From: Actinoplanes aureus
GTDB taxonomy: Bacteria; Actinomycetota; Actinomycetes; Mycobacteriales; Micromonosporaceae
DNA: 64,000 nt
Assembly (NCBI RefSeq): GCF_015704865.1
Contig: NZ_JADQTO010000036.1
Coordinates: 1 to 64,000, forward strand
Direction of reading: 5' to 3'
Shown here: one piece after another, positions 57,561 through 64,000 of the stretch
Layout of the letters: each line of letters starts with the position of its first letter
How positions within the stretch are numbered: position 1 is the first letter of the stretch
Program-made: the position numbers and the translations under genes
Notes under the pieces: generated by a model
Database searches by the model: none
Told to the model about the DNA's origin: nothing
Seen by the model: the letters and a program-made list of their open reading frames with translations, nothing else

Positions 57561-57995
57561 ATGGCCGATGTCTTGAACGGTACTCCCGTCAAGCCGCTCA
57601 ACGAGCAGTCCACCGCGGAACTGGTGCAGCGCGCGAGCGAACAGCTCAGCCGCCTGGTCCGGGACGAATTGACGCTCGCCAAGGCGGAACTCGCCGAGAA
57701 AGGCAAACATGCCGGCATCGGCGCCGGCCTGTTCGGCGGCGCCGGGGTGCTTGCCGGGTACGGCGTGGGCGCACTTCTCGCAACGCTGGTCATCGTGCTG
57801 GATCTGTTCCTGCCGCTCTGGCTGGCGGCGCTGATCGTCACCGTTGTTCTCTTCGCGGTGGCCGGAGTGCTCGCTCTGCTGGGCCGGAGTCAGTTGCGCA
57901 AGGCGACCCCGCCCGAGCCGCAGGCCGCGATCCAGAACCTGAAGGCCGATGTCGACGAGGTGAAGCACGCGGTCAAGGAGCGTAGCCGGGTATGA
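57561..57995 (+). CDS. Holin-like (Phage_holin_3_6/DUF1469) membrane protein
   Basis: The 144-residue protein has an amphipathic N-terminal helix (STAELVQRASEQLSRLVRDELTLAKAELAEKGKHAG), two membrane helices and a charged C-terminus. This is the Phage_holin_3_6 plan, which in actinobacteria is chromosomal and unrelated to prophage lysis. It overlaps the DUF3618 gene by 4 nt, and the DUF4235 gene follows. This three-gene operon is common in actinomycetes. The order suggests a membrane or envelope stress complex. Confidence 0.85.
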   Translation: MADVLNGTPVKPLNEQSTAELVQRASEQLSRLVRDELTLAKAELAEKGKHAGIGAGLFGGAGVLAGYGVGALLATLVIVLDLFLPLWLAALIVTVVLFAVAGVLALLGRSQLRKATPPEPQAAIQNLKADVDEVKHAVKERSRV

Positions 57996-58375
57996 GTGGG
58001 AAGAATGGTTCCGCGGCCAAGCCGGATCTGACGGCGCTGCGGGAGGAGATAAGGCAGACTCGAGCCGATCTCGGTGAGACGGTGCAGGCTCTGGCCGCCC
58101 GGGCGGACGTCAAGGCGCGCGCACGGGAACAGGTGGAACAGACCAAGGAGCGGGTGCTCACTCAGGCGGCCGCGGTGACCGGGCGGGTCCGTGAGGCGAC
58201 GCTCGGCGCGACCGGCCGGGCCAAGGCCGCGGCGGTGCAGGCCACCGAGGGCGCGCCCGAGCTGGCGCACGACGCCCGAGCCCGGGTACGCGCGAACCCG
58301 TACCCGGCGGTGCTGGTCGTCGCCGGTGTGGTCGCGGTGGTCGGTGTCATTCTTATCGTGCGCGGGAGGCGTTGA
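57992..58375 (+). CDS. DUF3618 membrane protein
   Basis: The 127-residue protein has a DUF3618 helix (LTALREEIRQTRADLGETVQALAARADVKARAREQVEQTKERV), an Ala-rich linker, and a single C-terminal helix AVLVVAGVVAVVGVILIV with a basic end. The long amphipathic helix is likely to form a coiled coil on the cytoplasmic face. Function is unknown; it is consistently linked to the holin-like and DUF4235 genes. Confidence 0.85.
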   Translation: MSGKNGSAAKPDLTALREEIRQTRADLGETVQALAARADVKARAREQVEQTKERVLTQAAAVTGRVREATLGATGRAKAAAVQATEGAPELAHDARARVRANPYPAVLVVAGVVAVVGVILIVRGRR

Positions 58376-58647
58376 TGGCGGGCAAGCTGGGCAAGCTGGC
58401 GTTGAAGCCGGTGAACGTCGGCCTGGGGCTGGCCGCCGGTGCGGTGGCGGGCATCCTCTTCAAGGAGGCGTGGAAACTGGTCTCCGGTGACGACGACGCC
58501 CCGGACGCGGGCGACCCGGATCGCGGCTGGGTGGAGATCCTCACGGCGGCCGCGTTGCAGGGCGCGATCTTCGCGGTGGTGAAGGCAGCGGTCCATCGTG
58601 GCGGTGCGATCGGCACCCACAAACTGACCGGTACGTGGCCTGACTAG
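58375..58647 (+). CDS. DUF4235 membrane protein
   Basis: The 90-residue protein starts MAGKLGKLALKPVNVGLGLAAGAVAGILFKEAWKLVSG and contains WVEILTAAALQGAIFAVVKAAVHRGGAIG, the two-helix DUF4235 pattern. GGGAGG precedes the ATG. The start shares one base with the previous stop (TGATG). It is last in the operon, and a strong terminator follows. Confidence 0.85.
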   Translation: MAGKLGKLALKPVNVGLGLAAGAVAGILFKEAWKLVSGDDDAPDAGDPDRGWVEILTAAALQGAIFAVVKAAVHRGGAIGTHKLTGTWPD

Positions 58648-58681
58648 ATCATCTTCCGTATCGACAGGAGTCTTGCCGGTT

Positions 58682-58716
58682 CCCCCGCTTCGTGACCACG
58701 AAGTGGGGGGCCTTTT
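58682..58716 (+). terminator. Intrinsic terminator of the holin-like/DUF3618/DUF4235 operon
   Basis: CCCCC-G-CTTCGT and ACGAAG-T-GGGGG form a 12-bp stem (one G-T pair) with a GACC loop. It is followed by GCC and TTTT (58713-58716). It lies 35 nt after the DUF4235 stop. Confidence 0.8.
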
Positions 58717-58988
58717 CCATATCGGCCACCCATTATTCGATTCTTACGAGGGGGAGCTTTACAGCCCGATTTTCGGGTACAGTGTGGCCAGTTTTTGCGT
58801 ACGTGGTTCGCTGCTTCCGCTTACCGCGGGACATCGGCCCCTTCCCGGGAGGGGCGCCAGGTGTCACGAGGCCGGCGGATGGGACGTCCTCTGAAAGGGC
58901 CGCCTCGCGGCGCCGCTGCTCGAAAACGGTCATCGGCCCCGCGCTGCCGCGGTTGGGCGGGCCGGCATTTTCAGAAGGAGAGTTCAGC
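58717..58988 (+). promoter_or_regulatory. Promoter and long 5' leader of the cold-shock gene
   Basis: This region holds no gene. It starts with AT-rich sequence around 58730-58800 that likely contains the promoter. The rest is probably a long 5' leader of the cold-shock gene, as known for csp mRNAs. A strong hairpin (CCCCT...AGGGG around a CCCGGG core, about 58837-58855) lies within it. An AAGGAGA ribosome site ends 8 nt before the start. Confidence 0.5.
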
Positions 58989-59192
58989 ATGGCGCAAGGA
59001 ACCGTGAAGTGGTTCAACGCAGACAAGGGCTTCGGCTTCATCACCGTCGACGGCGGGGGTGCTGACGTGTTCGTCCACTTCTCGGCCATCCAGACGAGCG
59101 GTTACCGCACTCTGGAGGAGAACCAGCGGGTGGAATTCGAGATCGCACAGGGCCAGAAGGGCCCGCAGGCGGAGCAGGTTCGCCCGCTCTGA
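58989..59192 (+). CDS. Cold-shock protein (CspA family)
   Basis: The 67-residue protein starts MAQGTVKWFNADKGFGFI, with RNP1 KGFGFI and RNP2 DVFVHFSAI, and ends VEFEIAQGQKGPQAEQVRPL. This is a complete cold-shock domain. It binds single-stranded RNA and DNA as a chaperone. The start at 58989 follows AAGGAG. A compact structured RNA begins 11 nt after its stop, possibly part of its 3' UTR. Confidence 0.95.
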   Translation: MAQGTVKWFNADKGFGFITVDGGGADVFVHFSAIQTSGYRTLEENQRVEFEIAQGQKGPQAEQVRPL

Positions 59193-59202
59193 GACCTAGG
59201 GA

Positions 59203-59271
59203 GGCTTGTTCTCGACGGTGCAGATCCTGTGCCCCACCTGCGCGTCGGCGCAGGAGGGTCGTGAACAAGCC
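59203..59271 (+). ncRNA. Candidate structured RNA (three-way junction) after the cold-shock gene
   Basis: The 69-nt sequence folds as a three-way junction. The outer stem is GGCTTGTTC/GAACAAGCC (59203-59211, 59263-59271), then after a T-T mismatch CGAC/GTCG (59213-59216, 59258-59261). Arm 1 is GGTGCAG/CTGTGCC (59217-59223, 59227-59233). Arm 2 is CCTGCGC/GCGCAGG (59237-59243, 59248-59254) with a GTCG loop. Arm 1 needs two G-U pairs that exist only if the plus strand is transcribed. A GTGA-capped 7-bp hairpin (59279-59296) and a terminator follow. It may be an ncRNA or the cold-shock mRNA 3' end; I do not recognise a known family. Confidence 0.45.
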
Positions 59272-59329
59272 CCGAACCGCCGGTCGTGAGACCGGCACGC
59301 CGGCCGCCTGGCGGAGGCCGGCCCGACCG

Positions 59330-59363
59330 TGGCCCCGCACCCTCGCCCGAGGTTGCGGGGCCA
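59330..59363. terminator. Terminator after the cold-shock/RNA unit
   Basis: TGGCCCCGCA (59330-59339) pairs perfectly with TGCGGGGCCA (59354-59363). The inner bases CCTCG/CGAGG extend the stem. A U-containing tract (TCTTCGTCTGTC) follows on the plus strand. The convergent membrane-protein gene ends 23 nt beyond, so the hairpin may serve both. Confidence 0.65.
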
Positions 59364-59385
59364 TCTTCGTCTGTCCCCCGGCCGC

Positions 59386-59619
59386 TCAGGTCGAGGTGTA
59401 TCCGGCCGTCCGGCGACGCATCCCGATGACCACCAGGACGAGTCCGACCACGAGCAGCACGCCACCGGCCGCCGCCCAGAACAGCTCATCACTCATCAGA
59501 CTGTCGGTGAGGTAGCCCAGGCCTTGCAGCAGCCACACCGCACCCAGCACCATCGCCAGCAGGCCCAGCGACATCGTGAGCCAGCCCCGCAATCGCGGCT
59601 CGTTTTCATTGTTCACCAT
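59386..59619 (-). CDS. Small membrane protein
   Basis: The 77-residue protein has two membrane helices, WLTMSLGLLAMVLGAVWLLQGLGYL and FWAAAGGVLLVVGLVLVVIGM, and a basic C-terminus. It overlaps the aldo-keto reductase gene by 7 nt and is therefore its second cistron. No function is known. Confidence 0.75.
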   Translation of the reverse strand: MVNNENEPRLRGWLTMSLGLLAMVLGAVWLLQGLGYLTDSLMSDELFWAAAGGVLLVVGLVLVVIGMRRRTAGYTST

Positions 59620-60590
59620 TTGTCGTGCACCTGGGGGCGAATCAACTCATCGTAGACCGCGGAGATCTTTTCCTGAGTTTCCGGCGTGAGTGGTGACAGA
59701 TCGGCGGCCGCCGCGTTGGCGCGCGCCTGTTGCGGGTTGCGGGCGCCGGGGATCACCACGGTGACGGCCGGCTGATCGATGATCCAGCGGAGCGCGAATT
59801 GCGCCATGGTGGCGCCCTCCGGCACCAGCGGGCGAAGCCGGCGGACCGCCTCGAGCCCCACCTGGAAGTCCACGCCGGAGAACGTCTCGCCGACGTCGAA
59901 CGCCTCGCCGTGGCGGTTGTAGTTGCGGTGGTCGTCGGCCGCGAAGGTGGTCTGCTCGTCGTACCGGCCGGAGAGCAGGCCGCTGGCGAGCGGGACCCGG
60001 GCGATGATCCCGACGCCGGCCTCGGCGGCGGCGGGCAGGACCCGCTCGAGGGGCTTGAGCCGGAACGCGTTGAGGATGATCTGCACGCTCGCGACGCCGG
60101 GCCGGGCGATCGCGGTGAGGGCCTCGTCGACGCGCTCGACGCTCACCCCGTACGCGGCGATCCGCTTCTCCTGGACCAGGGTGTCGAGGGCGTCGAAGAC
60201 CTCGTCCGAGGAGTAGACCGGGGTGGGCGGGCAGTGCAGCTGCACAAGGTCGAGCGTCTCGACGCCGAGGTTGGCGCGGGAGCGGTCGGTCCACGCCCGG
60301 AAGTTGTCCAGGTGGTAGTTGCCCGGCTCCTGCGGCAGCCGGCGGCCCATCTTGGTGAACACGGTGAGCCCGGGACGGTCCTTCACGAACGAACCGACGA
60401 TCTGCTCGCTGCGGCCGTCGCCGTAGACGTCGGCGGTGTCGATGAAGGTCACGCCCGCGTCGACGGCGGCCTGCAGGGTCGCGTGCGCGTCCGCCTCGCT
60501 GACCTCACCCCAGTCGGCGCCGAGCTGCCAGGCGCCGAGACCGACCACGCCGACGTCCCGGCCGAGCTTCCGAAAGCTTCGTTTTTCCAC
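59613..60590 (-). CDS. Aldo/keto reductase
   Basis: The 325-residue AKR has LGLGAWQLG-type VVGLGAWQLGADWG, the catalytic Asp/Tyr region FIDTADVYGDGRSEQIVG with Tyr in DVYG, Lys in FTKMGRR and His in LVQLHCPP. NADPH-site residues come near AQFALRWIIDQPAVTVVIPGARNPQQ. It reduces a carbonyl with NADPH. It starts at GTG 60590. A near-palindromic TetR-like site lies between this gene and the divergent tam-like gene. Confidence 0.92.
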   Translation of the reverse strand: MEKRSFRKLGRDVGVVGLGAWQLGADWGEVSEADAHATLQAAVDAGVTFIDTADVYGDGRSEQIVGSFVKDRPGLTVFTKMGRRLPQEPGNYHLDNFRAWTDRSRANLGVETLDLVQLHCPPTPVYSSDEVFDALDTLVQEKRIAAYGVSVERVDEALTAIARPGVASVQIILNAFRLKPLERVLPAAAEAGVGIIARVPLASGLLSGRYDEQTTFAADDHRNYNRHGEAFDVGETFSGVDFQVGLEAVRRLRPLVPEGATMAQFALRWIIDQPAVTVVIPGARNPQQARANAAAADLSPLTPETQEKISAVYDELIRPQVHDKW

Positions 60591-60625
60591 GTCATGACCC
60601 TACCGCCAAGCTGATAGGTTAAAAC

Positions 60626-60643
60626 AAAACGTACGTACGGTTT
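60626..60643. promoter_or_regulatory. TetR-type operator between divergent AKR and tam-like genes
   Basis: AAAACGTACGTACGGTTT is an 18-bp inverted repeat with one mismatched pair. It lies 35 nt upstream of the AKR start and 11 nt upstream of the methyltransferase start. The form ACGTACGT flanked by AAAC/GTTT is typical of TetR-family sites. No TetR gene is in the window. Confidence 0.5.
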
Positions 60644-60654
60644 AGGGAGAGCTC

Positions 60655-61428
60655 ATGTGGGACCCGACTGTGTACCGCCGTTTCGGAACCGAACGTTCCC
60701 GTCCGTTCTTCGACCTCGTCCGGCAGATCGGTGCCGAGCGGCCGCGTGCCGTGGTGGACCTGGGCTGCGGGCCCGGTGAGCTGACCCGCACCCTCGCCGA
60801 GCGCTGGCCCGGCGCCCGGGTGGTCGGCATCGACTCCTCGCCCGAGATGATCGCGAAGGCGGCCGCCGACCCCGGACCGGTCGGGTTCCGGCTGGGCGGC
60901 ATCGAGGACTGGCATCCCGAGCCCGACGTGGACGTGGTGGTCACCAACGCCGCTCTGCAATGGGTGCCGGGACACCGCGAGATGCTGGCCCGCTGGGTGA
61001 CCGAGCTGCCGTCCGGCGCCTGGCTCGCCGTACAGGTGCCCGGCAACTTCGACAGTCCCGGTCACCGGGCGGTCCGGGAGCTGGGCGCTTCCGCGCGCTA
61101 CGCCGAGCGCCTGGACGGCCTGCTCCGCGACGACCCGGTGGACGACGCGGCGGGGTACGCGGCGCTGCTCACCGCAACCGGCGCCACCGTCGACGCGTGG
61201 GAGACGACCTACCTGCACCTGCTGCCCGCCGCCGCGCCCGGTGCGGACCATCCCGTACTGAGCTGGATGGAGGGGACCGCGCTGCGCCCGGTGCGTGCGG
61301 CGCTGGACGAGGCGGACTGGGCGGACTTCCGGGCCGAGCTGGCGATCCGGATCGCCGAGACCCATCCCGAGCGGCACGGCGTCGTGGCGTTCCCCTTCCG
61401 CCGTATCTTCGTGGTGGCATCTATCTAG
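60655..61428 (+). CDS. tam: Trans-aconitate 2-methyltransferase-like enzyme
   Basis: The 257-residue protein starts MWDPTVYRRFGTERSRPFFDLVRQI and has the SAM motif VVDLGCGPGELTRTLAERWPGARVVGIDSSPEMI. The Tam-typical NAALQWVPGHREMLARWVTELPSGAWLAVQVPGNFDSPGHRAV follows. The family methylates trans-aconitate, a by-product of the citrate cycle. GGGAGA lies 5 nt upstream. Its stop is followed by the adenosine deaminase gene within 12 nt, so they are cotranscribed. Confidence 0.9.
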   Translation: MWDPTVYRRFGTERSRPFFDLVRQIGAERPRAVVDLGCGPGELTRTLAERWPGARVVGIDSSPEMIAKAAADPGPVGFRLGGIEDWHPEPDVDVVVTNAALQWVPGHREMLARWVTELPSGAWLAVQVPGNFDSPGHRAVRELGASARYAERLDGLLRDDPVDDAAGYAALLTATGATVDAWETTYLHLLPAAAPGADHPVLSWMEGTALRPVRAALDEADWADFRAELAIRIAETHPERHGVVAFPFRRIFVVASI

Positions 61429-61439
61429 GGGGAGCTCTC

Positions 61440-62462
61440 TTGACGGACCTGACGTCGTTCATCGCCGGACTGCCCAAGGCCGAGCTGCACGTGCACCACG
61501 TGGGTTCGGCCTCGCCGCGGATCGTGGCCGAGCTGGCCGCCCGGCACGAGGGCAGCTCACCGGTGCCGGCCGATCCGGCGCTGCTGGCCGAGTACTTCGA
61601 GTTCCGGGACTTCGCGCACTTCATCGAGGTCTACCTGAGCGTGGTCGATCTGATCCGTGACCCGGAGGACGTCCGGCTGCTGACCTACGAGATCGGCCGG
61701 GAACTGGCCCGCCAGCAGGTGCGGTACGCCGAACTGACCGTCACGCCGTACTCCAGTGTCCGGCGTGGCATCCCGGCACCGGCGTTCTGCGAGGCGATCG
61801 AGGACGCCCGGACCGGGGCCGCTCGCGACTTCGGTGTGGACCTGCGCTGGTGCTTCGACATCCCGGGGGAGGCCGGGCTCGCCTCGGCCGAGGAGACCCT
61901 GCGGGTGGCCCTCGACGAGCGGCCCGACGGTTTGATCAGTTTCGGCCTCGGCGGACCCGAGATCGGGGTGCCGCGACCGCAGTTCAAGCCGTACTTCGAC
62001 AAGGCCCGGGCCGCCGGGCTGCACAGCGTGCCGCACGCCGGGGAGACGACCGGACCGGAGACGATCTGGGACGCGATCCGGGAGCTGGGCGCCGAGCGGA
62101 TCGGGCACGGCATCGCCGCCGCCCGCGACGAGCGGCTGATGGCGTACCTGGCCGAGCACCGGATCCCGCTCGAGGTGTGCCCCACCTCGAACCTGCGCAC
62201 CCGGGCCGTCGCCTCGCTCGCCGAGCATCCGATCGCGACGCTTGTCGCGGCCGGGGTGCCGGTCAGCGTGAACTCCGACGACCCGCCGATGTTCGGCACC
62301 ACACTCGAGGCCGAGTACGCCGCCGCGGCCGGACTGCTCGACCTGGACGCGGCCGGTGTGGCCGACCTGGCGAAGGCCGCGGTCCGGCACAGCTTCCTGC
62401 CGGCGGCCGGGAAGTCCGCGCTGCTGGCGGAGATCGACGCCTACACCGTCACCTACGGGTAG
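61440..62462 (+). CDS. Adenosine deaminase
   Basis: The 340-residue protein starts from TTG 61440 with GGGGGAG 5 nt upstream. It has the zinc-site opening ELHVHHVGSASPR, the central SVPHAGETTGPETIWDAIRELGAERIGHGIAA and the late VSVNSDDPPMFGTTL with the catalytic Asp pair. It deaminates adenosine to inosine. The HVHHVGS opening differs from the HLHLEGS of classical adenosine deaminases; I recall it from actinomycete homologues, so the substrate should not be assumed. It is the second gene of the tam operon. Confidence 0.9.
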   Translation: MTDLTSFIAGLPKAELHVHHVGSASPRIVAELAARHEGSSPVPADPALLAEYFEFRDFAHFIEVYLSVVDLIRDPEDVRLLTYEIGRELARQQVRYAELTVTPYSSVRRGIPAPAFCEAIEDARTGAARDFGVDLRWCFDIPGEAGLASAEETLRVALDERPDGLISFGLGGPEIGVPRPQFKPYFDKARAAGLHSVPHAGETTGPETIWDAIRELGAERIGHGIAAARDERLMAYLAEHRIPLEVCPTSNLRTRAVASLAEHPIATLVAAGVPVSVNSDDPPMFGTTLEAEYAAAAGLLDLDAAGVADLAKAAVRHSFLPAAGKSALLAEIDAYTVTYG

Positions 62463-62599
62463 AGCGGGTCCTGCCAGCAGGCCACCATGACGGCGGTGCC
62501 GATGGTCAGGATCGTCAGCCAGCGCACCAGACGCCGCCGGTTGAACCGGGCCGGATCCTCGTCCGGCTCGGTCTTCGGCCTGCTCACTAGCTTCGGCAT
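62453..62599 (-). CDS. 48-residue membrane protein
   Basis: This short gene runs from ATG 62599 to TAG 62453 and encodes a charged N-terminus (PKLVSRPKTEPDEDPARFNRRRLVRW) and one membrane helix (LTILTIGTAVMVACW), then QDPLYP. AGGAGAGG lies just upstream of the ATG. Its 3' end overlaps the adenosine deaminase gene by 10 nt. A strong ribosome site and positive-inside charge support it. No family is recognised. Confidence 0.65.
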   Translation of the reverse strand: MPKLVSRPKTEPDEDPARFNRRRLVRWLTILTIGTAVMVACWQDPLYP

Positions 62600-62635
62600 C
62601 CGCCTCTCCTGTCGGTCCTGGCCCGTCGGTGGTTC

Positions 62636-64000
62636 CTAGTCGGGAACCGCCGTCCAGCTCTGGTGACGTTGCCCGGTGTCCGTCTGGAGCACCAGCACCC
62701 GGTGCGCGCCGAAACGCTGGCCACCCACACCGAGCACCAGGTTCGCCGTGGTGCTTCGCAACGTGAACCCGTAGTCCGAGGCCTGCAACTTCCAGCGGGC
62801 CCCGTTCGAGGCGTAGCAGTCGCCCTGCACCAGCGGCGCACCCGCGGCCGGCGTGCCGCCGAGCGCCACCGCGCACCGGTTGCTCGCCTTCGACACCAGC
62901 GAGTACGTGTCGTCCTCGGCCGGCACCAGCTGCCACTGCTGCTGGGCGCCGCCGTCCTCACCGCCGAGCGTCACCGGCGTGCCGTCGTCGGTGCGAGCCG
63001 CGTACAGATCGGCCGCGCCGCCGGTCAGCGCGTTGGTCAGGACGAACCACGAGTTCTGCACCGGGCGGGCCGCCGGGGCGGTCACCGCGGTGCCCTTGGC
63101 GCGGTAGCCGAGCTTCCGGTTACGGATCTCCACGGTGTACTTGGCGTCCGGCTTGAGGCCGATCAACCGGGCCCGGGTGGCGCGCGTGGTCGCCACCGGC
63201 TTGCCGTCCACGGACACCTCGTACCGGGCGTCGTCGGCGGCGCTGCTCCAGGTCAGCCGTACCGAGCTGCTTGTCGCCTCGCGGATCTCCAGCACCGCCT
63301 GCACGCCGTCGTTGGCGGTCGGCGGCGGCGCGGCCGGCGCCTCGCCGGGATCCTGGTCCCCGGTGCCGGGGGCCGGCGGGTCCGCCTTGGCGGCCGGCGG
63401 CCGGGCCTTGCCGACCGGATGCGCCACCTCCTCCACCGGCGGCAGAGCCGGATCGGCGGGGACGGTGGGGTCCGGCCCGGGGGTGGCCGGGGCGGGGCTC
63501 TCCGAGACGCTGGGGCTCGGTGCCGGGGCGGAGCTCGGCGTGCCCGCGCTCGGGCTGGGTGCCGGGCTGCTCGGTGCCGGGCGCGGCGTGGCCGGGGCGG
63601 TCGAGGGCGCGGGAGCCGGCGCGGTGGTGTCCGGCCGGGTGGCGCCCGGCGCGTCCGGGATGTCGTCGCCGCCGTCGCTGCGCAGCAGGAACTCGCTCAG
63701 CGCCACGTTCCAGTGCTCGTCCAGGTAGCTGCCCGGCTTCGGGTCGGTGCTGAAGTAGTCGTCGTGCCCGCAGTCCAGCCGGATCTCGTGGTTTTTCGGG
63801 CAGACGGTACGGATCGGCTTGCCCGACCGGTCCGAGCCGCAGAGCAGGTCGTACTCGTCGACACAGCTACCCGCGCCGGTGGCGTTCGGCGAGTCGGACA
63901 GCACCGCGCCGAGCGAGTGGGTCAGCTCGTGCGCCGCGACCGCCGAACTCCAGCATCCGGAGTCGACCCGGGCGTACGACGGGCCGCCGTTGTTGCGGTT
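62636..64000 (-). CDS. Secreted zinc metalloprotease with FN3 and ricin-type domains (partial)
   Basis: The frame enters from the right edge with no start in the window; 454 codons are visible. The N-terminal visible part holds HELTH (63917-63931 on the minus strand), a metzincin-like zinc motif, and then GSCVDEYDLLCGSD and CPKNHEIRLDCGHDDYF with several cysteines. A Pro/Ser/Ala linker of about 100 residues follows. Then come a fibronectin III domain (VLEIREATSSSVRLTWSSAADD) and a ricin B-type lectin domain at the end (QQQWQLVPAEDDTYSLVSKASNRCAVALGG). It is probably extracellular and targeted to polysaccharide. The small frame from GTG 63904 is only its 3' part. Confidence 0.85.
   Translation of the reverse strand, partial: NRNNGGPSYARVDSGCWSSAVAAHELTHSLGAVLSDSPNATGAGSCVDEYDLLCGSDRSGKPIRTVCPKNHEIRLDCGHDDYFSTDPKPGSYLDEHWNVALSEFLLRSDGGDDIPDAPGATRPDTTAPAPAPSTAPATPRPAPSSPAPSPSAGTPSSAPAPSPSVSESPAPATPGPDPTVPADPALPPVEEVAHPVGKARPPAAKADPPAPGTGDQDPGEAPAAPPPTANDGVQAVLEIREATSSSVRLTWSSAADDARYEVSVDGKPVATTRATRARLIGLKPDAKYTVEIRNRKLGYRAKGTAVTAPAARPVQNSWFVLTNALTGGAADLYAARTDDGTPVTLGGEDGGAQQQWQLVPAEDDTYSLVSKASNRCAVALGGTPAAGAPLVQGDCYASNGARWKLQASDYGFTLRSTTANLVLGVGGQRFGAHRVLVLQTDTGQRHQSWTAVPD

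Noticed and set aside
57561..57995. Holin-like gene as a prophage remnant
   Set aside because: No endolysin, integrase or structural genes are near. The linked DUF3618 and DUF4235 genes are typical chromosomal partners.
59203..59271. Three-way junction considered as a tRNA
   Set aside because: There is no 7-bp acceptor with a discriminator base, no anticodon arm of correct size and no T-loop GTTC.

Overview
The window is high-GC DNA with dense genes, frequent 1-17 bp start/stop overlaps and many GTG or TTG starts. It carries F420-type luciferase-like oxidoreductase, LAL-type LuxR, SpoIIE-phosphatase/anti-sigma, DUF5753-type XRE, DUF3072, DUF2795, DUF3618 and DUF4235 genes. Together these point to a filamentous actinomycete chromosome. 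Actinoplanes or another Micromonosporaceae is my inference and is not proven here. I saw no rRNA, tRNA, CRISPR, transposase or prophage structural gene.

Layout. 0-4.9 kb: methyltransferase, M29 aminopeptidase and pirin, then an AT-richer secreted protein, then a MarR repressor divergent from a GNAT acetyltransferase. The same TTCA-N4-TGAA operator pairs lie before pirin and between MarR and GNAT. 4.9-5.4 kb: minisatellite and a G/C homopolymer hairpin. 5.4-11.6 kb: Clp-N/HTH operon under twin palindromes, DUF3072, VOC, and an antiporter-HAD-SpoIIE phosphatase operon. 11.7-18 kb: cell-surface proteins, including a TM-helix protein with a long coiled coil and repeated T-x-T-V-I-F motifs, and a lipoprotein whose 3' end is a 30-bp tandem array that continues past its stop. 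18-24.4 kb: SRPBCC/DUF2795 pair, FAD oxidoreductase, small membrane proteins, XRE pair, glycosyltransferase. 24.5-28 kb: ABC exporter plus DesK/LuxR two-component operon behind a perfect 18-bp palindrome. 28-36.3 kb: VOC/AraC divergent from a flavin monooxygenase, a methyltransferase divergent from a LAL regulator, and an MBL hydrolase.

36.4-46.6 kb is the most distinctive block. A LacI regulator with twin operators is divergent from a complete branched-chain-type ABC transporter. The transporter runs on into two secreted proteins (LamG and a PQQ-type sugar dehydrogenase), and the regulator is coupled to a secreted LVIVD propeller. The block is bracketed by near-identical 47/49-bp inverted repeats, each about 15 nt after the stop of the terminal gene. 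I infer a self-contained module in which secreted enzymes process a compound that the transporter imports.

46.8-53.2 kb: on the minus strand, an LLM oxidoreductase, RecQ and a 1203-residue membrane-anchored P-loop NTPase with about two dozen 28-residue helical repeats. 53.3-58.7 kb: GH3, lipoprotein, DUF1206, MscS, and a holin-like/DUF3618/DUF4235 operon. 58.7-62.6 kb: a cold-shock protein followed by a compact three-way-junction RNA candidate, then AKR, tam-like methyltransferase and adenosine deaminase genes. The right edge cuts a secreted HELTH metalloprotease with FN3 and ricin-type domains.
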